This document shows positions 1-9,348 of a stretch of DNA of 64,000 bases, in pieces. The notes beneath the pieces were generated by a model. That model saw nothing but the letters and a program-made list of their open reading frames with translations. It did no database searches and was not told the origin of the DNA. Each line of letters opens with the position of its first letter. Position 1 is the stretch's first letter. This DNA is from Bacteroidaceae bacterium. Its GTDB lineage: Bacteria > Bacteroidota > Bacteroidia > Bacteroidales > Bacteroidaceae. Location of the stretch: assembly GCA_017547205.1 (NCBI GenBank), contig JAFYQH010000006.1, positions 41,495 to 105,494 of the forward strand. Reading direction: 5' to 3'. A program made the translations under genes and the position numbers.

Positions 1-947
1 TCAATCTTGCCGTTAGCATCAACTGTAACGTTCTCGAGAAGTGCGTCGCGCTTGATAGCGTTGAAGATATCGGGCTCGCTCTCCTTGTCGAGGTTGATAA
101 CCTTAGCGTAGCAACCGCCCTCGAAGTTGAATACTGAGTCGTCGTCCCAACCGTGCTCGTCGTCACCGATGAGCATGCGCTTCGGGTCGGTAGAAAGAGT
201 TGTCTTTCCTGTACCTGAAAGGCCGAAGAAAATAGCTGTCTCTCCCTTCTCGTTGGTGTTTGCAGAGCAGTGCATTGAAGCGATGCCCTGGAGAGGCAGA
301 TAGTAGTTCATCATTGAGAACATACCCTTCTTCATCTCACCACCATACCATGTGTTCAGAATAATCTGCTCCTTTGATGTGAGGTTGAATACAACTGCAG
401 TCTCAGAGTTAAGACCGAGCTCTGCGTAGTTCTTTACAGCAGCCTTTGAAGCGTTGTAAACTACGAAGTCGGGCTCGCCGAAAGCCTCGAGTTCCTCGGC
501 TGTAGGACGGATGAACATATTTGTTACGAAGTGTGCCTGCCAAGCAACCTCCATGATGAAACGTACCTTAAGACGTGTAGCAGGGTTAGCACCGCAGAAT
601 GCGTCAACAACGAAGAGCTTCTTGCCGGAAAGCTCCTTTGTAGCAATCTCCTTAAGAACGTTCCATGCCTCTGTTGTTACAGGCTTGTTGTCGTTCTTGT
701 ACTCCTCTGATGTCCACCATACAGTGTTCTCTGAAGTCGCGTCCTTAACGATGAACTTGTCTTTGGGTGAACGGCCGGTGTAAACACCTGTCATAACGTT
801 CACTGCGCCAAGCTCTGTAACCTGACCAACCTCAAAACCCTCAAGACCGGGCTTTGTCTCCTCAGCAAAAAGCTGATCGTAAGAGGGGTTGTGAAGAACC
901 TCTACAGCACCGGTAATACCATACTTGGTAAGATCTAATGTTGCCAT
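1..947 (-). CDS. pckA: ATP-dependent phosphoenolpyruvate carboxykinase (partial, N-terminal ~315 residues)
   Basis: The reverse strand from the ATG at 947 reads [17 protein letters not shown] and stays open to base 1, where the C-terminal part is cut off by the window edge. It holds the kinase P-loop GLSGTGKTT at about residues 241-249, followed by the metal and substrate segment [12 protein letters not shown], both hallmarks of the ATP-type PEPCK (usually about 535 residues). The enzyme interconverts oxaloacetate + ATP and PEP + CO2 + ADP. In Bacteroidales, as known from the family, it commonly runs in the CO2-fixing direction during fermentation to succinate. It has its own promoter (1045-1076) and is divergent from upp. 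Identity is certain; only the C-terminus is unseen. Confidence 0.97.
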   Translation of the reverse strand, partial: MATLDLTKYGITGAVEVLHNPSYDQLFAEETKPGLEGFEVGQVTELGAVNVMTGVYTGRSPKDKFIVKDATSENTVWWTSEEYKNDNKPVTTEAWNVLKEIATKELSGKKLFVVDAFCGANPATRLKVRFIMEVAWQAHFVTNMFIRPTAEELEAFGEPDFVVYNASKAAVKNYAELGLNSETAVVFNLTSKEQIILNTWYGGEMKKGMFSMMNYYLPLQGIASMHCSANTNEKGETAIFFGLSGTGKTTLSTDPKRMLIGDDEHGWDDDSVFNFEGGCYAKVINLDKESEPDIFNAIKRDALLENVTVDANGKI

Positions 948-1044
948 AATTTAATAAATGGATTATTGGTTAATATTCTATATTTCTATCATTTTTGGAG
1001 GTTCGTGGCACAAGTTTGTGCAACTTGCCGAAGTTCTCCGAATG

Positions 1045-1076
1045 CAAATATATATCTTTTTGCTGAATCTCTCAAA
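1045..1076 (-). promoter_or_regulatory. Promoter for pckA (Bacteroidetes type)
   Basis: On the minus strand TTTG (1076-1073) is followed after 20 bases by TATATTTG (1052-1045). This matches the Bacteroidetes primary sigma consensus (-33 TTTG, -7 TAnnTTTG) exactly. It lies about 100 bases ahead of the pckA start. Confidence 0.75.
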
Positions 1077-1447
1077 CTAATTAAAGAAATTTTTCTTTAA
1101 TTGCTGTAAAAAAGGCAAAAATGGCCTGTTTTTAGCGTTTTTTTGCTTTTGGGAATAATGGAATGTTGGCGGTAAACGCTTTCTTTTGCTTGAACGATGA
1201 TGTATAATTACTCTTGACGCTGTCGTTTGTTTCGTAAAAACTTGTTATTTTTGACAAAATGATTTTTGTATTTTTTTGTTCATCCATGCGCGTTTTTTTA
1301 CTGAAACTACATTTTTAAAAGTTGTTTAAAATTTATTTTGCGGTTGTTTTAGAATTTAAAACAAACTTAAACAAGCCGAAACGCCGGCTCTAGTAGCTTT
1401 GAAATATTTATATAAGAAATTTAAACAGCTTCTTAATATAAAATTGT

Positions 1448-1455
1448 TATCTTCG
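1448..1455 (+). promoter_or_regulatory. Probable -7 element for upp (TATCTTCG)
   Basis: TATCTTCG 28 bases before the upp ATG fits the relaxed Bacteroidetes -7 element TAnnTTtG; the same octamer recurs ahead of several other genes in this window. No clear TTTG is seen at the -33 position, so this is moderately supported. Confidence 0.5.
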
Positions 1456-1482
1456 CGTTACTAACAGATAAACCCCAAAATC

Positions 1483-2133
1483 ATGAAAATTGTAAACCTG
1501 TCTGAGAACAACACTGTTCTCAACCAGTTCCTGAAAGAGATTCGCGATATAAACATCCAAAAAGACCAGATGCGTTTTCGTCGCAACATAGAACGTATCG
1601 GGGAAATAATGGCCTACGAGATAAGCCGGGAACTTTCATACGAGAACATAACAATACAGACACCCAACAGCGAAGCTGTACAGTCCGTTCCTGCCGATAA
1701 GATTGTTCTTGGAACTATATTGCGTGCCGGTCTGCCTTTGCATACCGGATTCCACAACTATTTCGATAGTTGCGAGAACGCATTCGTGTCGGCTTACCGC
1801 AAATATACAAGCGACAACGATTTCGAGGTAATTGTGGAGTATCTTGCCTCTCCACGTCTCGACGGTAAAGCGCTGCTTCTTGTGGACCCCATGCTTGCAA
1901 CCGGAATAAGTGCCGACCTCAGCTATCGTGCCCTGCTCACCAAAGGCAAACCGGCAAAAACCGTGCTCGCCTGCGTAATAGCAAGCCAGCAGGCCGTCGA
2001 CTATGTAATATCTCATTTTCCCGATGATACAATCCTCTATTGTGCGGCAATCGATCCCATTCTAAACGAACATGCCTATATTGTTCCTGGATTGGGGGAT
2101 GCGGGTGATCTTTGTTTTGGCGAAAAAGAGTGA
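1483..2133 (+). CDS. upp: Uracil phosphoribosyltransferase
   Basis: The 216-residue product matches UPRT in length and layout. The PRPP-binding loop LLLVDPMLATGIS (about residues 131-143) and the C-terminal uracil-binding segment IVPGLGDAGDLCFG are both present. It converts uracil + PRPP to UMP and PPi for pyrimidine salvage in the cytoplasm. The ATG at 1483 follows a TATCTTCG promoter and is the only sensible start. It is a single-gene unit ending shortly before a tandem repeat and a strong palindromic terminator, convergent with the GH130 gene. Confidence 0.95.
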   Translation: MKIVNLSENNTVLNQFLKEIRDINIQKDQMRFRRNIERIGEIMAYEISRELSYENITIQTPNSEAVQSVPADKIVLGTILRAGLPLHTGFHNYFDSCENAFVSAYRKYTSDNDFEVIVEYLASPRLDGKALLLVDPMLATGISADLSYRALLTKGKPAKTVLACVIASQQAVDYVISHFPDDTILYCAAIDPILNEHAYIVPGLGDAGDLCFGEKE

Positions 2134-2147
2134 TTTTCTGCTAAAAA

Positions 2148-2433
2148 GGCATCTGCAGCGTTATGCTCGTTCTTGTGAACAGTCATTTAGGTCTACTAAA
2201 CTCCTGTTCCCAATAACTTCGCAAGCCTTGCATCTGCGCTTTTTATCAGAAAATCATTGCTTGCCTTGAAGGCATCTGCAGCGTTATGCTCGTTCTTGTG
2301 AACAGTCATTTAGGTCTACTAAACTCCTGTTCCCAATAACTTCGCAAGCCTTGCATCTGCGCTTTTTATCAGAAAATCATTGCTTGCCTTGAAAGCATCT
2401 GCTGTGTGTGAATAGTCATTCAGGTAGCTGAAA
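2148..2433. repeat. 123-bp tandem repeat, two full copies and a degenerate third
   Basis: Bases 2148-2270 and 2271-2393 are near-identical 123-base units starting GGCATCTGCAGCG. A third, shortened and diverged copy (2394 to about 2433) keeps GCATCTGC and GTGAATAGTCATTCAGG, lacks an internal stretch, and runs into the palindromic terminator. The first copy starts 14 bases after the upp stop. The unit contains no intact gene; frames through it are accidental. Its role is unknown. Confidence 0.85.
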
Positions 2434-2477
2434 TCATTGACGGGGATATCGGCCGATATCCCCGTCAATGATTTTTT
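2431..2477 (+). terminator. Rho-independent terminator of upp, 44-bp perfect palindrome
   Basis: Bases 2431-2474 are a perfect inverted repeat (22-bp arms centred on GGCC, 2451-2454), followed by a T run through 2477. It lies between two convergent genes and can stop plus-strand transcription from upp; the minus side lacks a long T run. Confidence 0.85.
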
Positions 2478-2506
2478 ATTGTAATCCTATAGATTTAAAC
2501 AGTTTC

Positions 2507-3478
2507 TTATTTTGTGCTGTTGTTCTTAATGAAATCGATGATTTCCGGAATGTAGCCGAATGCCATGCCTACCACTGTGTCGGCTGCTCCGTAGTACACG
2601 GCAACCTTGTCGCCGTCGTGCAGTGCAGCGCAAGGGAACACTACATTGGGCACGTCGCCGGCAAGCTCATACGGTGCTGCAGGGGCAAGCAGATAGGGCT
2701 TTGTGCGGTAGAGTACCTTTGACGGGTCGTTCTTGTCCAGCAATGCGGCACCCATTGAGTAACGGAAGCCGTTGCAGGTGGTAATCACACCATGGTAGAA
2801 TAGCAACCAGCCTTCGTCGGTGAGTATGGGCACAGAGCCTGCACCTATCTTTGTGCACTGCCATGCGCTCTCGGGGAACGGGGTTACCTTCATCACGCAA
2901 CGGTGCTCGCCCCAGTACTTCATGTCGGGGCTGTAGCTTATGTATATGTCACCGAACGGTGTATGTCCGTTGTCACTGGGGCGGCTCAGCATCGCGTACT
3001 TGCCGTCTATCTTCTGCGGGAACAGCACGCCGTTGCGGTTGAACGGCAGGAATGCGTTCTCGCACTGGAAGAACTCCTTGAAGTCGAATGTATAGCCTAT
3101 GCCTATTGTGGGGCCGTGGTAGCCGTTGCACCATGTAATCCAATAGCGGTCCTCGATCCATGTCACGCGCGGGTCGTACTTGTATTCTGATTCTATCATC
3201 TCCGTGTTGCCGGCCTTGAATACAATAGGCTCATGTTCAATCTCCCAGTTGATACCATCCTTGCTGAATCCTGCAAAGATATTCATCTGCACTGCCTTGT
3301 TGTCGCAACGGAATACGCCGGCATAACCATCCTTAAAAGGAACTACAGCACTGTTGAAAATGCTGTTGGAGGTGGGGATGGCATAGCGGTCTATAACGGG
3401 GTTCTTTGAATAACGCCACATTACATCGTTGCATCCTTCGGGGCGTTCTTCCCATGGCATGGTAACTTTCTCGCTCAT
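2507..3478 (-). CDS. GH130 family beta-mannoside phosphorylase (probably mannosyl-GlcNAc / mannooligosaccharide type)
   Basis: The product is 323 residues from the ATG at 3478 ([15 protein letters not shown]). An upstream in-frame ATG at 3595 would run through a terminator hairpin and is rejected. Typical GH130 features are [14 protein letters not shown], the KYDPRVT segment carrying the probable catalytic Asp (residue 102), and YHGV near the C-terminus. There is no signal peptide, so it acts in the cytoplasm. Family knowledge: GH130 enzymes phosphorolyse beta-mannosyl bonds to mannose-1-phosphate. The length and N-terminus resemble the GH130_2 group that acts on Man-beta-1,4-GlcNAc or manno-oligosaccharides. 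The nearby GH92 and GH5 genes fit N-glycan or mannan breakdown. The subfamily is inferred by eye. Confidence 0.85.
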   Translation of the reverse strand: MSEKVTMPWEERPEGCNDVMWRYSKNPVIDRYAIPTSNSIFNSAVVPFKDGYAGVFRCDNKAVQMNIFAGFSKDGINWEIEHEPIVFKAGNTEMIESEYKYDPRVTWIEDRYWITWCNGYHGPTIGIGYTFDFKEFFQCENAFLPFNRNGVLFPQKIDGKYAMLSRPSDNGHTPFGDIYISYSPDMKYWGEHRCVMKVTPFPESAWQCTKIGAGSVPILTDEGWLLFYHGVITTCNGFRYSMGAALLDKNDPSKVLYRTKPYLLAPAAPYELAGDVPNVVFPCAALHDGDKVAVYYGAADTVVGMAFGYIPEIIDFIKNNSTK

Positions 3479-3524
3479 AGTTGTATTGTTTATGTTTGTT
3501 ATTCTTGTGTTGACAATCTCTATG

Positions 3525-3532
3525 CGAAGATA
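3525..3532 (-). promoter_or_regulatory. Probable -7 element for the GH130 gene
   Basis: Minus-strand TATCTTCG (3532-3525) lies 46 bases before the ATG at 3478, directly after the efflux-operon terminator. It supports separate transcription of the phosphorylase and the downstream start. Confidence 0.5.
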
Positions 3533-3544
3533 ATAAACTTGAAT

Positions 3545-3574
3545 AAAAAATATCGGCCGTGGCCGATATTTTTT
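3545..3574 (-). terminator. Terminator of the efflux operon
   Basis: A perfect hairpin with 14-bp arms (3545-3558 and 3561-3574) and a 2-base loop, core TATCGGCC, flanked by A and T runs on both sides. It lies 7 bases after the stop of the RND pump gene and can work in both directions. Confidence 0.85.
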
Positions 3575-3581
3575 GTGTGGT

Positions 3582-6500
3582 TTATGTTTTTTCACCCTTT
3601 TGCCTGCCGCGTTCTTCGAGCCGTTGCATCCATTCGTACCAGTTTGGTATGTAGAGCGTGGCTACTATGGTATTGAGCAGCATTCCGAATACGACAGCTG
3701 CGCCCAGGGAGAGGCGTGCGCCGGCTCCTGCACCACCTGCGAAGAGCAAGGGCATTACGCCTATGACGAAGGCTAGCGATGTCATGAGTATCGGGCGCAG
3801 GCGCACATGGCCGGCTTCGGCCGCGCTGTAGCGTATGTCGTTACCGGCTGCGCGGTAGTCACGCGCGAACTCCACGATAAGAATTCCGTTCTTCGCGCTC
3901 AATGCTATGAGCAGTATTATGCCTATCTCGGTATATATGCTCACCGGTATGCCGGCTATCCAGCAACCGGCAATGGCTCCAAGCAGAGCTATCGGGACGC
4001 CTGTTATGGCTGCTACCGGGCTGGTCCAGCTCTCGTACTGGGCTGCGAGGACAAGGAATGCCACAAGTATGGCAAGGCCGAAGATGACTGCCGTGTTCTT
4101 GCCGGCACTGTTCTCCTGGTATGCCACTCCCGTCCATTCGTATCCGAATTCGTCGCCAAGCTGCGCCTTGAACAATTGTGCCACCTCGTCCATGACCTGG
4201 CTCGAGCTGTAGCCTGGAGCTGTGTTGGCGGTTATGGTCGCGCTGTTGTACATGTTGTAGCGTACTAGCTGGTCACTGCCGAGTATCTCATCGGCCGTGA
4301 CAAAGCTGCTGAACGGTACCATGACGCCCCTGTTGTTGGGCAGGCTCAGTTGCATGACGCTTTCTATGGTCTTCTGGTTTCGTTCGCCGGCCGACATCTT
4401 TACTTGCCATATGCGACCGAGAAGCACGAAGTCGTTCACATATATGGCTCCCATGTAGTAGCTGAGCGTTGACAGAACCGCTCCCATATCGAGCCCCATT
4501 GAGATGGCCTTCTCGCGGTCGATGTTGAGGAAATACTGCGGTACATCGGCCTCGAACGAGCTGTTCATGGATGCTATCGCCTTTTCCTCTCCGTAGTTGT
4601 CGACAAGGGCGTCGACAGCCTTCTGCATCTCGGTCATGCCCAATGCCTTGCGGTCCTCGAGCTGCATCTGCAGTCCTCCCACGTTTCCTATACCGGGTAT
4701 TGCTGGGGGAACGAATGCAAAGCATTGCGCTTCCTGTATCTTTACATAGGCATCCTTGTTGAACCTGTCGACAATGGAGGCGGCCGATTCGCTTTTCTTC
4801 TTTCTCTCGCTCCAGTCCTTGAGTACCACGAACACACTGGCAGCGTTGCTCTGCCTGCCGCTGTTCATGATGCTGAATCCGCTTATGCTTATGTTGGTCT
4901 TGACCTCGGGGTATGACGACACGATATCTTCGACAATGGCGGCAACTTTCTCGGTTCTTGCAAGTGAGCTGGCCGGTGGTAGCTGTATGCTTATTATGAA
5001 ATAGCCGTCATCTTCGTCGGGTATGAATGTCGTGGGCCAGTCGCTGAACATGAATATGGCCAGTGCAACGAGCGCGGCAAAGCTTATGGCTGCCATCCAT
5101 GTCTTTCGCAGCAGGTAGCCTACGCTTTTGTCATATGCTCTCTGTACTGAATCGTACATTCTGTTGAACCAACGGAAGAAACGGCTCTGGCTGTTTTTCG
5201 TGGGGCGCAGCAGGAGTGCGCTCAATGCGGGGGTGAGGGTAAGGGAGTTGAAGCCGCTGAGCAGTGTGGCGGTTGCTATGGTAAGGGCAAACTGCTTGTA
5301 CAGCTCGCCCGATATGCCGCCTATCATGGTCGTGGGGATGAATACCGCCATCATAACGAGTACTACGCCTATGATAGGGCCGGTAATCTCTTCCATGGCT
5401 TTCTCCGTGGCTTCGCGTGCGTTGAGTTTCCCCTCGTCGAGTATGCGGGTGGCATTCTCCACAACAACTATGGCATCGTCGACCACAATGGCTATGGCAA
5501 GGATGAGACCAAAGAGGGTAAGCGTGTTTATGGAGAACCCGAGCAACTGCATCACTGCCAGTGTTCCTATGAGAGAGACCGGGATGGTAAGGCATGGGAT
5601 AAGGGTCGCACGCCAGTTCTGCAGGAACAGGAATATGACGAGTACCACAAGCAGGGTTGTCTCCACGAAGGTATAGAGTACTTCGTGTATTGAACTGCGT
5701 ACGACATCGGTGGTGTCAAGTGCTATCTGGTACTGCACCTCGGGGGGGAAGGCTTCGGCCAGTTCCTCCATCTTTGCCTTTACTGCCTTTGAGACGGCAA
5801 GCGAGCTCGACCCCGGAGACTGGTAGACCGCAAGTGCCGCGGTGGGCTTGCCCTTGAGACGCGACGATGAACTATAGGTCTCGCTGCCTATCTCAATGTC
5901 GGCAATATCGCCAAGGCGCAGCATCTCCACGCCGTCATTGCGTATTACGATGTCGGCAAACTGTGAGGTGTCGCTCAGGCGCCCCTGTACGTTGAGCGTG
6001 TACTGGAATGCGTTGTCGGCATTCGAATCGAGTGTCTGGCCTACATAGCCAGCCGACACGGCCAGGTTCTGGTTGCTTATGGCCTGGTAGACCTCGGCTG
6101 CCGATATTCCGCGTATGCGCATCGCCTCGGGATCGAGCCATATGCGCATGGAGTATTTGCCTGCGCCCATTATGTCAACGCCTCCCACACCCGGTGTGCG
6201 TGTGAGTTGGTCGACGAGTTGCAGCTGTGCATAGTTGGATAGGTAGAGCTGGTCGAAATCTTTGTCGCCGGTGAGGGTGATGAACAGTACAATGTTGGTG
6301 GACTGCTTTTGTACCACTACGCCCTGTTGTGTGACCTCGCCCGGGAGCGAGTTCATGGCTATGTTGACCCTGTTTTGTACAAGCACCGTGGCCATGTCGA
6401 TGTCGGTACCGACCTCGAATGTGACGGTGAGCCTGTATGTGCCCGACGATGATGACGTGGAACTCATGTAGAGCATGCCGTCGACGCCGTTTACCTGTTG

Positions 6501-6704
6501 CTCTATGGGAATTCCCACGGTCTGTGCTATTGTCTCGGCATTCGCGCCCGGGTATGTTGCCGTAACCTGTACCGTAGGCGGTGTAATAGACGGGTACTGG
6601 TCGATGGGGAGCACGAACAGTGATACTCCGCCGGCAACGAGCAGCAGCAGGGACAGCACTGTGGCGAATATAGGACGTTCTATGAAGAATTTTGAGAAGT
6701 TCAT
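3582..6704 (-). CDS. RND (HAE1/AcrB-type) efflux pump inner-membrane subunit
   Basis: The 1040-residue protein has the full AcrB/MexB layout. It begins [17 protein letters not shown] (first membrane helix), has two large periplasmic porter regions and about 12 membrane helices. The proton-relay helix [13 protein letters not shown] carries the paired aspartates. The length matches AcrB (about 1050). It would use the proton gradient to expel hydrophobic or amphiphilic compounds through the adjacent adaptor and outer-membrane channel. It is the last gene of a three-gene operon, 11 bases after the MFP gene, and ends at a terminator. The substrate cannot be read from sequence. Confidence 0.95.
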   Translation of the reverse strand: MNFSKFFIERPIFATVLSLLLLVAGGVSLFVLPIDQYPSITPPTVQVTATYPGANAETIAQTVGIPIEQQVNGVDGMLYMSSTSSSSGTYRLTVTFEVGTDIDMATVLVQNRVNIAMNSLPGEVTQQGVVVQKQSTNIVLFITLTGDKDFDQLYLSNYAQLQLVDQLTRTPGVGGVDIMGAGKYSMRIWLDPEAMRIRGISAAEVYQAISNQNLAVSAGYVGQTLDSNADNAFQYTLNVQGRLSDTSQFADIVIRNDGVEMLRLGDIADIEIGSETYSSSSRLKGKPTAALAVYQSPGSSSLAVSKAVKAKMEELAEAFPPEVQYQIALDTTDVVRSSIHEVLYTFVETTLLVVLVIFLFLQNWRATLIPCLTIPVSLIGTLAVMQLLGFSINTLTLFGLILAIAIVVDDAIVVVENATRILDEGKLNAREATEKAMEEITGPIIGVVLVMMAVFIPTTMIGGISGELYKQFALTIATATLLSGFNSLTLTPALSALLLRPTKNSQSRFFRWFNRMYDSVQRAYDKSVGYLLRKTWMAAISFAALVALAIFMFSDWPTTFIPDEDDGYFIISIQLPPASSLARTEKVAAIVEDIVSSYPEVKTNISISGFSIMNSGRQSNAASVFVVLKDWSERKKKSESAASIVDRFNKDAYVKIQEAQCFAFVPPAIPGIGNVGGLQMQLEDRKALGMTEMQKAVDALVDNYGEEKAIASMNSSFEADVPQYFLNIDREKAISMGLDMGAVLSTLSYYMGAIYVNDFVLLGRIWQVKMSAGERNQKTIESVMQLSLPNNRGVMVPFSSFVTADEILGSDQLVRYNMYNSATITANTAPGYSSSQVMDEVAQLFKAQLGDEFGYEWTGVAYQENSAGKNTAVIFGLAILVAFLVLAAQYESWTSPVAAITGVPIALLGAIAGCWIAGIPVSIYTEIGIILLIALSAKNGILIVEFARDYRAAGNDIRYSAAEAGHVRLRPILMTSLAFVIGVMPLLFAGGAGAGARLSLGAAVVFGMLLNTIVATLYIPNWYEWMQRLEERGRQKGEKT

Positions 6705-6715
6705 GGCTGTAATGT

Positions 6716-7813
6716 TTATGGTTCAGTCATTGGTGTTACCTGCATGCCGTTGCGCACCTTGAGCAATGCTTTTGTCACATATCTGTCGGTGGGTGTGAGC
6801 CCGCTGGTGACAAGGCGCAGCGTGTCGTCAACTATTGCTCCGGTCTCTATCCTGCGGTATTCGACTTGCCCCGTGCTGTCCACGACATATACGAACTTGC
6901 CAAGCTGGTCGGTCCCGATGGAGGCGTCGTTCACAAGAACAGCGTTCTTTATCTCATCGTACGGAAGCACTACGCTTATGTAGCTGCCCGGTTTTAGAAA
7001 GCCTCCGCTGTTCTTCAGCTGTGCCCTTACCGTCAAGGTTCCGGTGCCGAGGTTAACATCGGGGGCAAGGTAGTCGATTACTGCATCCCATGTGAAGTAC
7101 TTCCCGCCGCCCATGGTGAATGTTATGCGGCTCTGGTCCATCGTCTCTTCACCTCTCCTTATCTTGTTGAGCCACTGCCTGTCGCTTATGTCGAAATAGG
7201 CATACATTATGTCGTCCTTGTAAAGTTTGCATAGCTCCACAGGGCTCATCTCGCCCTGTATGTATGCGCCTACCGGGTAGTTGCGCAGGCCGATGATTCC
7301 ATTCTCTGGGGCTGTGACATAACAGTAACTGAGCTTGGTTCTTGCTGTCTTGAGCGCGGCCTCGGCATTCTCTACGGCAGCATTCCCGCTTTCGACATTG
7401 CTCTTGGCCTGCAGCAGCTCTATCTGGCTCACTGCGTTACTGTTTATGGCTATCTTCATACGCTCATAGTTGCTGTTGGCGTATTCGAGACTTGACCTTG
7501 CGGTCTGCAGGGCCGCTTCGGCCTGTTTCACGGCGTTCTCGTACAGTGTTGGCTCAATGACAAAGAGCCTTTCTCCTTTCCTGACCCTGCCGCCCTCGGT
7601 GAAGTTGCGCTTTATGATACTGCCGTTGACACGGCCCATGATGGATATCGTGGCGTCGGCGTCAAGGTAGCCGGGGTATTCGCGGGTAAGGGTTATGTCC
7701 TTTACTACGGGTAGTGCCACTTCTACAGGCAACGCCCCGCTGCTTGTTCTCTCTACGTTTTTCTGGCATGCTGCAATGCACAGCAGTGCCGCTACAAATA
7801 ATATATTCTTCAT
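6716..7813 (-). CDS. RND efflux periplasmic adaptor (membrane fusion protein, lipoprotein)
   Basis: The product is 365 residues. A lipoprotein signal with lipobox ending at Cys16 (ALLCIAAC) anchors it to the membrane. A biotinyl/lipoyl-like half-motif ([18 protein letters not shown]), a helical hairpin (about residues 95-160) and a beta-barrel follow, as in AcrA/MexA adaptors. It joins the RND pump to the TolC-like channel. It lies 18 bases after the OMF gene and 11 bases before the pump gene, in one operon. Confidence 0.93.
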   Translation of the reverse strand: MKNILFVAALLCIAACQKNVERTSSGALPVEVALPVVKDITLTREYPGYLDADATISIMGRVNGSIIKRNFTEGGRVRKGERLFVIEPTLYENAVKQAEAALQTARSSLEYANSNYERMKIAINSNAVSQIELLQAKSNVESGNAAVENAEAALKTARTKLSYCYVTAPENGIIGLRNYPVGAYIQGEMSPVELCKLYKDDIMYAYFDISDRQWLNKIRRGEETMDQSRITFTMGGGKYFTWDAVIDYLAPDVNLGTGTLTVRAQLKNSGGFLKPGSYISVVLPYDEIKNAVLVNDASIGTDQLGKFVYVVDSTGQVEYRRIETGAIVDDTLRLVTSGLTPTDRYVTKALLKVRNGMQVTPMTEP

Positions 7814-7831
7814 GGTTCTATGTTTTAGTTC

Positions 7832-9253
7832 TTACCAGCCTCCACCGAGGGCTTCATAGAGTTGTACAAGGTATATGAGTGAACTGCCGCGTGCCTGTAC
7901 AAGGTAGTTCTGGTAGCTAAGGAGCGAACGCTGTGCGTCGAGCACATTCTGGAACTCGGTGAGCCCCTGCTTGTACAGCTCCAGCGACAAGGTCAGTGTC
8001 TCGCGGTTCTGGTTGACGGCTTCGCGCAATGATGTTATCTGTGCTACCGAACTTGTGTATTGCGACATGGCGTTCTCGACCTCCTGTACGGCATTGAGCA
8101 TGGTACCGTTGAACGATGCTATGCTCTGGTCGAGCGTGGCCCGTGCTTCGCGCGTAGCGTTGGGCCTCTCCCCGCCGCTGAATATATTCCATGTTATGGA
8201 GGGGGCAATTTCCCATGTGAGGCTTCTTGAGCGCGGCAGTTCCTTGAGTGCCGCCGATGCAAAGCCTATGGAGCCTGTAAGGTAGACTTCGGGGAACCAG
8301 TCACGGCGTGTAGCGCCGAGCAGGGCTGCATTGGCTTCGACCTGCTTTTCAGCCGCGCGTATGTCGGGACGCCGCCGCAGCAGTTCTACGGGTATCCCTA
8401 CTTTGACGGGCTCTATGTATTCAGGGAGTGCAAATCCCTCGTCGAGCCACCCCTCTAGCTGCTGGGGGTAGACACCAAGCAGTACTGCCATGGAGTTGCG
8501 GTAGCTCTCTATCGTTGCCTGCATGGCCGGTATCTGCGCCAAGGTGCTGTAGTAGACGCTGCGCGACTGCGCAACGTCAAGTTTGGAGGCCAGGCCGCTG
8601 TCGTACCTGGATGTGACAATCTGCATTATCTCGCGCTGTGACTCTACGTTCCAGCGCAGTACTTGCATTTCGGCAAGGGACTGGCGCAATGAGAAATATG
8701 TGGTGGCAATGTTGGCGATGAGCGTTACCATGACGGCTCTGTACTCCTCTTCTGTTGCCATGAAGAGCATCTTCTGCGCCTTCGAACGCATGTATATGCT
8801 GCCGAATATGTCGGCTTGCCATTGCATTGATACGGCTGCACTGTAGTATCCGTCCCATGTCTCCCTGTACATAGTAGTGGCGATGTTTCCGCTTCCCCTC
8901 GTGCGTTGCCACCCGAGATTCAGGTCAAGTGACGGAAGCATCCTGCTCTGCGCGACACGCCATGCGGCACGCGCCTTGCGTATGTTCTCCATGGCTGCAA
9001 GCACCGAGTAGTTGCTTACGCTGGCTACAGATATCAGGGAGTCCAGTACCGGGTCTCCGAAGTTACGCCACCAATCGTCGTCGGGCGGCAGCGTCTGGTC
9101 GAAAAACTCACCGTCGCTCCACTTGTGCGGCAACGGCTCTGCAAGGTATCCGCTCTCTGCGTGTGAACGGTGTCCCTGCGTAGTATCCTGCTGGGCTATG
9201 GCCGTTATGGCGGTTGTAAGCAGGAACATCAATGAAATAAAAAACCTCATCAT
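7832..9253 (-). CDS. TolC/OprM-type outer-membrane efflux channel
   Basis: The 473-residue protein has a Sec signal (FLLTTAITAIAQ) without a lipobox Cys, unlike many OprM homologues. It has the duplicated helical repeats of the OEP family, with the typical GLASKLDVAQSRS and GLTEFQNVLDAQRSLL segments at the two halves and VELLRRRPDIRAAE between. It forms the outer-membrane exit duct. It is the first gene of the operon; the start may be either of two adjacent ATGs (9253 or 9250). No strong consensus promoter was found in the 95 bases upstream, so readthrough from the GH92 operon is possible. Confidence 0.93.
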   Translation of the reverse strand: MMRFFISLMFLLTTAITAIAQQDTTQGHRSHAESGYLAEPLPHKWSDGEFFDQTLPPDDDWWRNFGDPVLDSLISVASVSNYSVLAAMENIRKARAAWRVAQSRMLPSLDLNLGWQRTRGSGNIATTMYRETWDGYYSAAVSMQWQADIFGSIYMRSKAQKMLFMATEEEYRAVMVTLIANIATTYFSLRQSLAEMQVLRWNVESQREIMQIVTSRYDSGLASKLDVAQSRSVYYSTLAQIPAMQATIESYRNSMAVLLGVYPQQLEGWLDEGFALPEYIEPVKVGIPVELLRRRPDIRAAEKQVEANAALLGATRRDWFPEVYLTGSIGFASAALKELPRSRSLTWEIAPSITWNIFSGGERPNATREARATLDQSIASFNGTMLNAVQEVENAMSQYTSSVAQITSLREAVNQNRETLTLSLELYKQGLTEFQNVLDAQRSLLSYQNYLVQARGSSLIYLVQLYEALGGGW

Positions 9254-9308
9254 AATGTAGTTACCTTTGACAAGGTATAAAACACAATGATGAGGCTTTT
9301 GTTTGGCC

Positions 9309-9338
9309 GGTTGCGTAGGTTATAATAGCAACGCAACC
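9309..9338. other. Inverted repeat between GH92 and efflux operons
   Basis: GGTTGCGT (9309-9316) and ACGCAACC (9331-9338) form an 8-bp stem with a 14-base loop, 10 bases after the GH92 stop. No T run follows on the minus strand. It may be a weak terminator, an mRNA 3' stabiliser or an operator. Confidence 0.4.
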
Positions 9339-9348
9339 AATGATTCTG

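Larger units (their letters stand above)
948..1482. other. Divergent intergenic region between pckA and upp
   Basis: These 535 bases are AT-rich and hold no convincing ORF. They contain the two divergent promoters (pckA at 1045-1076, upp at 1448-1455) and long T/A runs between 1080 and 1370. No riboswitch or RNA gene was recognised. Confidence 0.6.

Noticed and set aside
2148-2433. Tandem units as a CRISPR array or as a coding gene (65-codon frame 2072-2269)
   Set aside because: Units abut without spacers, and the frame begins inside upp and has no start signal or likeness to a protein.
3479-3595. N-terminal extension of the GH130 protein to the ATG at 3595
   Set aside because: It would cover the efflux terminator and the TATCTTCG element and adds a basic segment that does not resemble the family.
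3807-4268. 153-codon plus-strand frame opposite the RND pump gene
   Set aside because: Antisense shadow of a firmly identified gene with a biased composition (Cys/Tyr/Val-rich).
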